Positions 7,801 through 13,225 of a stretch of DNA of 20,394 nucleotides are shown piece after piece. The DNA lies in the NCBI GenBank assembly GCA_964608745.1, contig CAZSPC010000014.1, positions 1 through 20,394 of the forward strand, written 5' to 3'. The number at the start of each line of letters is the position of its first letter. Position 1 is the first letter of the stretch. Both the position numbers and the translations under genes were made by a program. The notes under the pieces are model-generated. The model was not told the DNA's origin. It was given only the letters and a program-made list of their open reading frames with translations, and searched no databases. The stretch comes from UBA12079 sp964608745 (GTDB taxonomy: Bacteria; Patescibacteriota; Minisyncoccia; Phycocordibacterales; UBA12079).

Positions 7801-8308
7801 TTCAGCTGATTCAGCAGGAGACGTTGGTCTTTACAAAGTAACTATTAGACTTGCTACAACTACAGCAACTGTAAGTGGACTTAACGTTTACGCTTACACA
7901 GATTCAGGATTTTCAACTCCTGTGTCAGGTCTAAGAACAGACGGTGCGATGTTAACAACAGATAGCAATGCTACTTGGGCTTCATCAGCAACTGATCTAG
8001 AAATCGTTTCTACAGCAGTTATTCAAGTACCTGCCGGTGGAGATCGATACTTCGATGTTAAGGGTACAGTAGCAGGTGCCGCTTCTGGAGCTTCTGTTTC
8101 AACACAGCTTCAAGGTGACGCTGCCTTCCCGGCACTAGCAGGATTTATGGATTCAGCTACAAACATCGACGGTGATACTAACGATGACTTCGTATGGTCA
8201 CCAAATGCGACAACAACTTCAGGCTCAACTGCTAACGACTGGACAAATGGTTACGGAATTTCCGGACTACCAGCCGCTAACATGACAGCAGAAGTATTGT
8301 CAAAATAA
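4823..8308 (+). CDS. Secreted S-layer-like surface protein with peptidoglycan-binding domain
   Basis: The 1161-aa product has a signal peptide (basic RKVATTK, hydrophobic core about 14-32, AQA/A cleavage near 37). A short coiled coil (about 40-65) and a peptidoglycan-binding_1-type domain (about 78-163: MGDTGADVKDLQVVLN ... FGGLTKAAVIKFQNKYA ... GYVGPSTRAKLN) follow. A DPTDPTDPT linker (about 166-178) leads into roughly 980 residues of Thr/Ser/Ala/Gly-rich beta-sandwich repeats with few cysteines. This layout suits a cell-surface or S-layer protein anchored to the wall; I infer that role. Codon use (ACA, TCA, GCA, GGA, GTT) and higher GC differ sharply from neighbours, as expected for a very abundant protein. 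ATG 4823 follows an in-frame stop at 4808; an AGGAAGGGG stretch lies too far upstream (about 22 nt) to be a normal Shine-Dalgarno. A strong terminator follows. Confidence 0.88.
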   Translation: MTYLKIRKVATTKVVSIFVGFAMTLSLVGGAAMPAQAATVEELTAQIASLLATISSLQAQLAAMTGGETPSTCGTFTRNLTMGDTGADVKDLQVVLNGSADTQVAASGVGSAGNETEYFGGLTKAAVIKFQNKYAAEILAPVGLTAGTGYVGPSTRAKLNTMCTTDPVDPTDPTDPTPAGTGVTVSSPAQPAASLAPQSVARLPFTKVTITAAADGDVTVDSLTVERTGLGADAVFAGVVLLDEDGTQLGIAKTLNSNHQATVGEAFTVKAGTSKTVTVAGNMASSLATYAGQVVSLSVVSVNTSAAVSGSLPITGANHTVNATLSTGSVLPARGVEDPNTSATKEIGTTGYTFAAVKLTAGSAEKVRVHSIRWNQSGSASMSDLANIEVIFDGTSYPVTVSADGKYYSANFGSGVVIDKGLSKEIKIKGDIVSGSGRTVVFDLYKNTDVYVTGETYGYGITPSGETTTAASDASSQFTTGTPWYDNAVVTVSAGSVSSIAKSNDIAAQNVSILSPNQPFGGFEVEVKGEPVSIQQMVFNVLATGDEAENMTNISLVDGNGSVVAGPVDGASNSTNSADGTVTFTDTVTLPVGKTVLALKGQLGSAFATNDTVQASTTPSTDWTTVTGQTTGNTISLSSFSTAVTGNQMTVKAAANTVTVAADPASKTVVMGQTGFTFANIQFDGTASGEDVKYTSAQFRYTDGGSDPTNCFVYDGSTKLNNTAINPAGTGADTYTFDNHLTVPKGTIKTVALKCDIPASLTAGHQMIFGINSADTISGTGAESGATASLTYSTANSGTMTLAAAGSLTVTKDASSPSYALAAAGSSDVTMGVLKFHAANEDITLEKVSLQLTNTASSSASDIVKVSLYDGSTKVGEAIFTGTNTNATSTLTGSFVIPADGDKLMTVKADLSAIGTGQPGTQGHLIAIDYDGDDTTGTRGTGAASGTAVNTSSTSDTAMSGVRMYRSFPTLTKVDVPTNTLDNGQKSLLRFKVSADSAGDVGLYKVTIRLATTTATVSGLNVYAYTDSGFSTPVSGLRTDGAMLTTDSNATWASSATDLEIVSTAVIQVPAGGDRYFDVKGTVAGAASGASVSTQLQGDAAFPALAGFMDSATNIDGDTNDDFVWSPNATTTSGSTANDWTNGYGISGLPAANMTAEVLSK

Positions 8309-8327
8309 ACTAGTTAACTAGTTTATT
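8304..8327. repeat. Perfect 24-bp palindrome over the S-layer stop codon
   Basis: AATAAACTAGTT and its exact complement abut with no loop; the TAA stop (8306-8308) lies in the left arm. Confidence 0.85.
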
Positions 8328-8357
8328 GCTCGACGGAAATTCATTTCCTGATAGCAA

Positions 8358-8389
8358 CAAAAAACCCGCACTTTATGTGCGGGTTTTTT
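8358..8389 (+). terminator. Rho-independent terminator of the S-layer gene
   Basis: CCCGCAC (8365-8371) and GTGCGGG (8377-8383) form a 7-bp GC-rich stem around TTTAT, followed by six T. It stands about 55 nt after the stop. An A tract precedes it, so it may also work on the minus strand. Confidence 0.92.
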
Positions 8390-8488
8390 GTTTGTTTAAA
8401 AAAACGAGGGGGCGTGTCGGGTACCCTGCGAAGCGTAGCGGAGTGGTGTACCCGTGACACCCTACGAGTGATTTTTAAACAAACAAAA
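8386..8488. repeat. Nested palindromic element, copy B
   Basis: Seventeen-bp perfect arms, TTTTGTTTGTTTAAAAA (8386-8402) and its complement (8472-8488), enclose a core (8405-8468) with GGCGTGTCGGGTACCC, an apex GAAGCGTAGCGG, and GTACCCGTGACACCC. The left arm shares the terminator's T tract. The core is related to copy A, while the arms are unrelated to those of A. Confidence 0.8.
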
Positions 8489-8539
8489 GCAGATTATTCT
8501 TTGGTTGGGTGTTAAATCTTGCATAGTTGTTTGTGAACT

Positions 8540-8566
8540 GATGAAAATCGCTTCGCGATTTTCATC
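8540..8566. repeat. Perfect 12-bp stem hairpin
   Basis: GATGAAAATCGC and its complement enclose TTC, just upstream of the REP-like cluster. No T tract follows. Confidence 0.7.
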
Positions 8567-8570
8567 CTTT

Positions 8571-8811
8571 CGTCATTGCGATCCGTCGGCTGACGAAGAA
8601 GTAATCCAGACTTTCCGTCATTGCGAAGGCGTGAGCCCGTGGCAATCCAGGTTTCGGCTTGCGTAAGTAAGCACCTCAACTACCGTCATTGCGACTTCGG
8701 TTTATAAAACCGGAGCAACGACCCCGAAGGGCGTGGCAATCCATGCTCAACTTGCGTAAGCAAACTCCCACTCCTCGTCATTGCGAGACGCGGAGCGTCG
8801 TGGCAATCCAG
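8571..8811. repeat. Cluster of four REP-like units (CGTCATTGCGA...GGCAATCCAG)
   Basis: Units at 8571-8609, 8616-8650, 8684-8744 and 8776-8811 share CGTCATTGCGA at the left and (G)GCAATCCAG or a variant at the right, but their interior hairpins differ (for example GGCGTGAGCCC; AGACGCGGAGCGTC; CCGGTTTTATAAAACCGG on the opposite strand in the third). Each is followed by a small hairpin tail such as CTTGCGTAAGTAAGC. This word pair is a widespread bacterial interspersed repeat. No gene lies here. Confidence 0.85.
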
Positions 8812-8837
8812 GCCTTGGTTCGCCTTGGCAAACACTT

Positions 8838-8980
8838 TTTACCCGCACACTAACTTTGGCATTGTTGCAAAGTTTTTTCTCTGAGATTATCGTAAGAATT
8901 AAAATTATCGAGATGTGTAAATTTTAGACTTAATATCAATAAGCAACAAAAAACTATGCCAAAGTTAGTGTGCGGGTAAA
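8838..8980. repeat. Palindromic element P1 with 25-bp terminal inverted repeats
   Basis: The arms at 8838-8862 and 8956-8980 are perfect complements and start TTTACCCGCACAC. The loop of about 93 nt is AT-rich. The element sits between a REP-like unit and the TPR gene promoter, and the -35 box of that promoter begins 2 nt after the right arm. A sister element with the same outer ACCCGCACAC but different inner arm sequence is P2 (9955-10084). Confidence 0.85.
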
Positions 8981-8982
8981 TC

Positions 8983-9011
8983 TTTAAATCTTTAAATATT
9001 ATTGCTATAAT
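8983..9011 (+). promoter_or_regulatory. Promoter of the TPR gene, predicted leaderless
   Basis: TTTAAA (8983-8988), 17 nt, then TGCTATAAT, an extended -10 with TATAAT at 9006-9011. The predicted start (about 9018-9020) coincides with the ATG at 9020, and no Shine-Dalgarno could fit. Confidence 0.7.
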
Positions 9012-9019
9012 ACTCGTAT

Positions 9020-9709
9020 ATGAAAAATATAAACAACCAAACAAAAATAATCTTAATAATTGCCGGTTTAATAATAATTCTCGCAGGCGGTTATATTTAC
9101 AAAAATTTAGGTCCCGGGGACCTAAATAATGATTTGAATGAAGAAAATGCAACAACAACTCCGGATGTTGTGGCTGTCTTAACCGATGAGGAGGGAAATA
9201 TCATCGAAGGGGCAACAATCGAACCCGTCCTTGTCCCCAGTGTTCCATTACCAGATTATAAAAAAGCCATTGTTTTTAGTGGTGGAGAGACACAAGAATT
9301 CAAAGACATAATGACGGAAAGAATCAACAAAAATATCGCTGATTTAGATGAAAACAGTGGTTCGTTCGATGCTTGGCTCGATCTCGGAATTAATAGAAAA
9401 ATGATTAATGATTTTGATGGAGCTATCGAAATTTGGGAGTATATTGGTGCTATTCGACCTAACAACATTGTAACTTTTAATAATCTTGGAAATATTTATC
9501 ACTATGAATTAAAAGATTATGTAAAGGCAGAAGAAAATTTCTTGCAAGCTATCAAAAACGATACTTCTTATATTCCTTCTTATATCAACCTTTACGATTT
9601 ATATCGATTTTCTTACAAAACAGATACAGATAGTGCCACAAAGATATTAGAAGAAGGGCTAAAAAACAACCCAGATAATCAAGAGTTACAACAATTATTA
9701 AATAAATAA
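9020..9709 (+). CDS. Membrane-anchored TPR-repeat protein
   Basis: The 229-aa protein has one N-terminal membrane segment (about residues 10-27, IILIIAGLIIILAGGYIY) with a short basic cytoplasmic end, a Pro/Val/Thr-rich linker (about 40-75), and helical TPR-like repeats from about residue 110 to the end. Examples are FDAWLDLGINRKMINDFDGAIEIWE and NIVTFNNLGNIYHYELKDY followed by KAEENFLQAIKND, which show the W/L-G-Y-A-P periodicity of TPRs. It is probably an envelope-exposed scaffold; no partner can be named from sequence. It stands alone between palindromic elements, with its own promoter. The mRNA is predicted to be leaderless. Confidence 0.82.
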   Translation: MKNINNQTKIILIIAGLIIILAGGYIYKNLGPGDLNNDLNEENATTTPDVVAVLTDEEGNIIEGATIEPVLVPSVPLPDYKKAIVFSGGETQEFKDIMTERINKNIADLDENSGSFDAWLDLGINRKMINDFDGAIEIWEYIGAIRPNNIVTFNNLGNIYHYELKDYVKAEENFLQAIKNDTSYIPSYINLYDLYRFSYKTDTDSATKILEEGLKNNPDNQELQQLLNK

Positions 9710-9732
9710 AATGTGAATCGGGGCTGAATTAT

Positions 9733-9837
9733 GAGTGGTGTGTCGGATTTAATAAATTTTCGTTACCTGGTAACCTGTCTGTATTGACCTAGTTACCGGG
9801 TAACCTAAGAAAATTTATTAAATCCGACAGCCTACGA
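9733..9837. repeat. Nested palindromic element, copy C, interrupted by a second palindrome
   Basis: The ends GAGTGGTGTGTCGG and CCGACAGCCTACGA match the outer parts of the copy A/B core. The middle is replaced by perfect 20-bp arms (9741-9760 and 9810-9829, TGTCGGATTTAATAAATTTT) enclosing two mini-hairpins, GTTACCTGGTAAC and GTTACCGGGTAAC. It looks like a palindrome inserted into a palindrome. Confidence 0.75.
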
Positions 9838-9850
9838 ATATTTTTTCTCC

Positions 9851-9925
9851 CGTCATTGCGAGGGCGGAGCCCGTGGCTCGCCCGCTAACGCCTTGAGCGT
9901 AGCGATTGGCGAGCGGGCAATCCAG
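9851..9925. repeat. REP-like unit with an extra internal palindrome
   Basis: CGTCATTGCGAGGGCGGAGC begins a normal unit ending GGCAATCCAG, but about 40 nt with arms GCTCGCCCGC and GGCGAGCGGGC are inserted just before the right end. Confidence 0.75.
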
Positions 9926-9954
9926 GCCTTGGTTCGCCTTGGCGAACCCTTTTC

Positions 9955-10084
9955 ACCCGCACACCAAATCTAGCATCGTCTTTTCAGACAAAAAACATAT
10001 TTATTACAATTTGCGACCAAATATTAAACAAAAAACCATAAAAAGTTGACAATAATTTTATAATGCTAGAATTGGTGTGCGGGT
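9955..10084. repeat. Palindromic element P2 with 22-bp terminal inverted repeats
   Basis: Arms at 9955-9976 and 10063-10084 pair with one mismatch. The outer ACCCGCACAC is shared with P1, while the inner arm (CAAATCTAGCAT here, TAACTTTGGCAT there) changed on both sides so that pairing is kept. It is preceded by the same REP tail as P1 and lies upstream of the SIMPL gene. Confidence 0.85.
10046..10072 (+). promoter_or_regulatory. Possible SIMPL-gene promoter inside the P2 right arm
   Basis: TTGACA (10046-10051) is followed after 15 nt by TGCTAGAAT, an extended -10 with TAGAAT at 10067-10072. TATAAT (10059-10064) overlaps and is an alternative -10. The start would be near 10079, leaving a leader of about 40 nt. 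Confidence 0.45.
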
Positions 10085-10119
10085 AAATTTTTAAATTTAT
10101 AAACTAATCAAAAAACACT

Positions 10120-10914
10120 ATGGAAAACACATCAGAAAAAGAAAGGCTATTCAAAATGATATCTGTCTTTCTTGTCTTCGCGACAATTTTAGTAATCCTT
10201 TTGTCCGTTGGGGCATATAAAACAAATCAATACATCGGAAAAGATGAAATTGGAAGTACAATTTCATTTATCGGTGAAGGAGAAGTATTTGCAGTAGCCG
10301 ATATAGCTTCTTTCAATTTTTCTGTAACAGAAGAAGCAGTCACAGCGACAGAAGCTCAAGATAATTCAGCTAAGAAAATCAACGCAATTTTGGACTATCT
10401 TGAAGATCAAGGGGTGAAAGAAAAAGATATCAAGACAACCAATTACAATGTCTATCCAAGATATGAATGGACAGAACGACCATGTAACGGATATTATTGT
10501 CCTCCATCAGGCGAAAGAGAATTGGTTGGTTATGAAGTCAGCCAATCAATCACAGTAAAAATCAGAGAGACAGAAAAAGCTGGCACAATCCTTTCGGGAG
10601 TAGGGGAGTTGGGAGCAACAAATATTAGTAGTCTTAACTTTACCATTGACGACGAAGACGATTTGAAAAGAGAAGCTCGACAACTAGCTATCAAAGATGC
10701 AAAAGCCAAAGCCAAAGAGTTAGCCAGAGACTTGGATGTAAAATTAGTTAGAATTGTAAGTTTTTCTGAATCAGGCTACCGACCATATTATGCCAAAGGC
10801 CTAGAAATGACAGTAATGGATAGTGGAATGGGTGGCGGAGAAATCGCACCAGAGATTCCGATGGGGGAAAATAAGATTTCGTCTAATGTTACCATCGTCT
10901 ACGAGATAAAATAA
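10120..10914 (+). CDS. SIMPL (DUF541/YggE-like) envelope protein
   Basis: The 264-aa protein has an N-terminal signal anchor (about residues 13-33, ISVFLVFATILVILLSVGAY) and then a full-length SIMPL domain. Diagnostic stretches are SFIGEGEVFAVADIASFNFSV near residue 50 (given in part), AQDNSAKKINAILDYLEDQG, KDIKTTNYNVYPRYEW, GYEVSQSITVKIRETEKAG, and the late helix AIKDAKAKAKELARDLDVKL. Family members such as E. coli YggE form oligomeric rings in the periplasm or envelope and have been linked to oxidative-stress tolerance; the exact role is unclear. It has a CNGYYC pair (about 126-131) that could form a disulfide. The gene is monocistronic, flanked by palindromic elements P2 and 10916-11042. 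No Shine-Dalgarno is visible. Confidence 0.9.
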   Translation: MENTSEKERLFKMISVFLVFATILVILLSVGAYKTNQYIGKDEIGSTISFIGEGEVFAVADIASFNFSVTEEAVTATEAQDNSAKKINAILDYLEDQGVKEKDIKTTNYNVYPRYEWTERPCNGYYCPPSGERELVGYEVSQSITVKIRETEKAGTILSGVGELGATNISSLNFTIDDEDDLKREARQLAIKDAKAKAKELARDLDVKLVRIVSFSESGYRPYYAKGLEMTVMDSGMGGGEIAPEIPMGENKISSNVTIVYEIK

Positions 10915-10915
10915 A

Positions 10916-11042
10916 TTAATAATCCTAAAACTGGCGCACTTTGGCGTTGCTTCACGGAAAATTTCATTCACCTTATGTGCAATAAGGCTCACAAAATTTT
11001 CCACTTGCGCCACCAAATTGCATCCAGTTTAAGAATTATTAA
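10916..11042. repeat. Large nested hairpin directly after the SIMPL stop
   Basis: Outer arms 10916-10934 and 11024-11042 (19 nt, two mismatches) enclose smaller pairs: GGCG/CGCC, GGAAAATTT/AAATTTTCC, and an apical CCTTAT-GTGCA-ATAAGG. The element begins 2 nt after the TAA stop. No T tract follows at once; a separate terminator is at 11065. Confidence 0.75.
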
Positions 11043-11064
11043 CCCTCGGTTATTACAAAAAACC

Positions 11065-11100
11065 AAAGACGAACCGCCTCCGGCGGTTCGTCTTTTCTTT
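11065..11100 (+). terminator. Rho-independent terminator downstream of the SIMPL gene
   Basis: A perfect 14-bp stem, AAAGACGAACCGCC and its complement, has a TCC loop and a T-rich tail (TTTTCTTTATCTT from 11093). Confidence 0.75.
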
Positions 11101-11110
11101 ATCTTCATTT

Positions 11111-11218
11111 CGTCTTTGTGAGCCGTCAGGTGAAGCAACCCAGACCCTTTGAGGCAAAGCAGAACAAAACCACCCTATTCGTCTTTGCGATTCGTCAGCT
11201 GACGGAGAAACAATCCAA
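11111..11218. repeat. Two degenerate REP-like units
   Basis: CGTCTTTGTGAGCC (from 11111) and CGTCTTTGCGATTC (from 11180) are variants of the CGTCATTGCGA unit; the second carries CGTCAGCTGACG and ends CAATCCAACC, followed by the hairpin tail GGTTTGCTTTAGCAAG. A third, canonical unit starts the 249-bp repeat at 11251. Confidence 0.7.
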
Positions 11219-11249
11219 CCCTTGGTTTGCTTTAGCAAGTCCTCATCTT

Positions 11250-11498
11250 TCGTCATTGCGAGCGTAGCGCGGCAATCCAGGCCCTAGTTTTCGAACTGAT
11301 TTTTGAAAAAAATCAGCAACGACCAAACCAAAAAACATCAAAAAAATAAACGGCTCACGGAGTGAGCCTTTTAGATAGCTTAACAAAGCCGTTTCCTACT
11401 TACCACTAAATGTCCGATAGGACATTTAGTGGCACTCAAAAAACATCTCAACCAAGCCATTTTCAATGGTCCGTCAGCTGACGGACCATTGAATTTTT
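11250..11498. repeat. 249-bp direct repeat, left copy
   Basis: By eye this matches 13675-13923 base for base at a constant offset of 2425. It contains a REP-like unit (11251-11280), a CTGATTTTT/AAAAATCAG hairpin, GGCTCAC-GGA-GTGAGCC (11352-11368), a hairpin with 13-bp arms CCACTAAATGTCC around GATA (11403-11432), and a loopless 32-bp palindrome (11462-11493) centred on CAGCTG. No coding frame is supported. The sequence after it, to about 11535, resembles the part just before the nuclease gene at 17560-17605. Confidence 0.9.
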
Positions 11499-11584
11499 AC
11501 CTCCCCAATTTGGTTTTTTCAACCAAAAAAGAGAAAGAAAAAGCATTTGATAGGGAGTTGAAAAAAAGTTACGATTATACTTTT

Positions 11585-11696
11585 AAAATGTCGCAATTGC
11601 ATTTTTAAAATGACGCAATGAAATGTTGTAAATAGAGCTTTTTGGAGGTTTTCTTTGGGTAAATGACGCAATGAGCTTGAAAAAATGACGCAATGA
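11585..11696 (+). repeat. Four AAAATGACGCAATGA operator-like repeats
   Basis: Copies at 11585-11599 (AAAATGTCGCAATTG), 11607-11621, 11660-11674 (first base T) and 11682-11696 precede the HTH-Fic gene. The last copy fills most of the spacer between its -35 and -10 boxes. Binding by the Fic protein's own HTH is the simple reading. Confidence 0.85.
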
Positions 11697-11705
11697 TGAT
11701 ATATT
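11677..11705 (+). promoter_or_regulatory. Promoter of the HTH-Fic gene, predicted leaderless
   Basis: TTGAAA (11677-11682), exactly 17 nt, then TATATT (11700-11705). The start would fall at or 1 nt before the ATG at 11713, so no ribosome-binding site is present. Confidence 0.75.
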
Positions 11706-11712
11706 TTAAATT

Positions 11713-12750
11713 ATGAATGAGAGACAAAAAAGAATTATAGATTTTGCGAAAGAAAATAAGTCTTTTGGTAATAAAGATTTAGTTTCTTTTTTTAATGATA
11801 AATATTCTCGAGAAACCATAACCAGAGACCTGTCTTTTTTGTATACTCAAAATCTATTGAGTAAAAGTGGAGCAGGAGCTTTTGTTTCTTATTCTTTATC
11901 TGAGGCATTTAAAATTTTAGAGGAGATTGATATTGATCAGTATTTTTCTAAGAATTATGAACAAAGGGATACAAAAGAAAGTTTTAATTTTGAAGTATTT
12001 AAAATATTAGAAGATGACATTTTTACCGAAGAAGAAAAAGAGAAGTTGGAAAATTTACACCAAGAATTTATTAAAAACTTTTCAAAATATGATAGTCAAA
12101 CATTAATTAATAAAGAGTTTGAAAGAATTATGATTGAATTTTCTTGGAAATCTTCTGCTATTGAAGGAAATACATATTCACTACTGGCGACAGAAGCTTT
12201 GTTAAAAGAAAACGTAGCTAGCGAAGGTAAAACAAAAGAGGAAACACAGATGATTCTTAATCACAAAGATGCTTTTAATGAATCTATTCAGAATAGAAAA
12301 AGATTTTTAAAATTGGACTATGGAGATATAGAATACATTCATTCAGTATTAACAAAAAATCTAGGAATAACTAAAAATGTTAGAAATATTGGAGTTGGAA
12401 TTACCGGAACAAAATATAAACCTCTGGCTAATAATTTTCAGATAAAAGAAGCTTTGGAAAAAATGACCGAGCTGATTAATAAGAAAGAAAGTTTTTTGGA
12501 AAAAACATTTTTAGCAGTTTTGCTTTTGTCTTATATTCAAGCTTTTGAAGATGGAAACAAAAGAACAGCGAGGACATTTTCCAATGCTATTCTCTTGGCG
12601 TACAATTCTATTCCGCTTTCTTATCGAATTGTTAATGTAGAGGAGTATAAAAAGGCGAGTTTATTGTTTTATGAACAAAATAATATCTCCTATTTTAAGA
12701 AAATATTCATCGAGCAATTTGAGGATGCAGTAAACAATTATTTTAATTAA
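11713..12750 (+). CDS. HTH-Fic protein with His-to-Gln change in the active-site motif
   Basis: Fic enzymes usually transfer AMP or another phosphate-linked group to a target hydroxyl. The 345-aa product has an N-terminal DeoR-like winged helix (about 1-65), a helical linker, and a Fic domain (about 110-330). The core loop is Q276-A-F-E-D-G-N-K-R-T-A-R287. The family consensus is HxFx(D/E)GN(G/K)RxxR, so every position fits except the catalytic His, which is Gln (codon CAA at 12538-12540). An inhibitory helix S147-S-A-I-E151-G-N153 matches (S/T)xxxE(G/N), placing it among Fic proteins with the inhibitory motif N-terminal to the Fic core. Loss of His should strongly reduce AMPylation, so it may act as a regulator or by another chemistry. 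It is flanked by 249-bp direct repeats and has operator-like repeats upstream. Confidence 0.88.
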   Translation: MNERQKRIIDFAKENKSFGNKDLVSFFNDKYSRETITRDLSFLYTQNLLSKSGAGAFVSYSLSEAFKILEEIDIDQYFSKNYEQRDTKESFNFEVFKILEDDIFTEEEKEKLENLHQEFIKNFSKYDSQTLINKEFERIMIEFSWKSSAIEGNTYSLLATEALLKENVASEGKTKEETQMILNHKDAFNESIQNRKRFLKLDYGDIEYIHSVLTKNLGITKNVRNIGVGITGTKYKPLANNFQIKEALEKMTELINKKESFLEKTFLAVLLLSYIQAFEDGNKRTARTFSNAILLAYNSIPLSYRIVNVEEYKKASLLFYEQNNISYFKKIFIEQFEDAVNNYFN

Positions 12751-12832
12751 GAGTGGTGGATAGTTGAGTATTCAAAAAAGAGTAGAGTAAATAATAATAT
12801 ATTTGAACAATTGTTTAAATATTTACAAAGAA

Positions 12833-13150
12833 ATGAAAAAACAAAAAGAAAATATAGATTTTATGGAAGAAATAAAAAGGTTTTTTAATTCTATTTTGAA
12901 TGGTAGTTTTGTTAATCTAAAAAAAGAAGAAGAAAGGTTTAGAAAGAAAATCTATAAAAATGGTAAAAGATTTAACAAAAAACAATTAGATTTAATTAAA
13001 GATTTTGTTGAAAAAAGCAAAACGGTTGAGACAAAAAATAAAATTAATTTTATTAGAAGTCTCAAGACGGTTGTTTATAAAATTCCAGCAGAAAAGGAGG
13101 ATTTTATTCAAAAAAATACCCCGATGCAGAGCATCGGGGTATTTTTTTGA
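12833..13150 (+). CDS. Small Lys-rich hypothetical protein downstream of Fic
   Basis: From ATG 12833 the product is 105 aa; an in-frame TTG at 12803 would add 10 residues. It is strongly basic and predicted helical (MEEIKRFFNSILNGSF, KKEEERFRKKIYKNGKRF). I recognise no family. It begins about 80 nt after the Fic stop on the same strand and is enclosed by the same direct repeats, so it could be a partner of the Fic protein; that is inference. Its last 14 codons run through a perfect terminator hairpin and read ...QKNTPMQSIGVFF, so the natural C-terminus may be unusual or the frame may only appear to extend there. No good Shine-Dalgarno precedes either start. Confidence 0.5.
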   Translation: MKKQKENIDFMEEIKRFFNSILNGSFVNLKKEEERFRKKIYKNGKRFNKKQLDLIKDFVEKSKTVETKNKINFIRSLKTVVYKIPAEKEDFIQKNTPMQSIGVFF

Positions 13151-13155
13151 ATAAA
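13095..13155 (+). terminator. Terminator hairpin preceded by AGGAGG and an ATT mini-frame
   Basis: Perfect 25-bp arms (13103-13127 and 13131-13155) around AGA include CCCCGATGC/GCATCGGGG and seven A or T. AGGAGG (13095-13100) stands 5 nt before ATT 13106, which opens a 14-codon frame through the hairpin to TGA 13148-13150. The terminator can act on both strands. Confidence 0.85.
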
Positions 13156-13186
13156 GCTTGTTGACTGAAATATTATACTGTATGTC

Positions 13187-13223
13187 AAAAAACAACGAAA
13201 AGCCCCGCTTTTCGTTGTTTTTT
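13187..13223 (+). terminator. Second perfect hairpin with A and T tracts
   Basis: Seventeen-bp arms, AAAAAACAACGAAAAGC and its complement, around CCC; six T end the right arm. It can terminate in either direction and backs up the hairpin at 13103-13155. Confidence 0.75.
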
Positions 13224-13225
13224 CA

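Noticed and set aside
8571..8811. Regularly repeated CGTCATTGCG units as a CRISPR array.
   Set aside because: The units have variable hairpin interiors, irregular spacing and no cas genes; they are REP-like dispersed hairpins.
8850..9158. Minus-strand frame of 102 codons over element P1.
   Set aside because: It spans the inverted repeat and the 5' end of the TPR gene in antisense; no start signal or recognisable protein.
11053..11256. Short minus-strand reading frame of 67 codons.
   Set aside because: It is made of REP-like hairpin units and a terminator; such units give well-known spurious proteins.
13159..13180. TTGACT with TATACT as a promoter between the two terminators at 13103 and 13187.
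   Set aside because: The boxes are only 7 nt apart, too close for a sigma-70 promoter, and the following hairpin would end the transcript at once.
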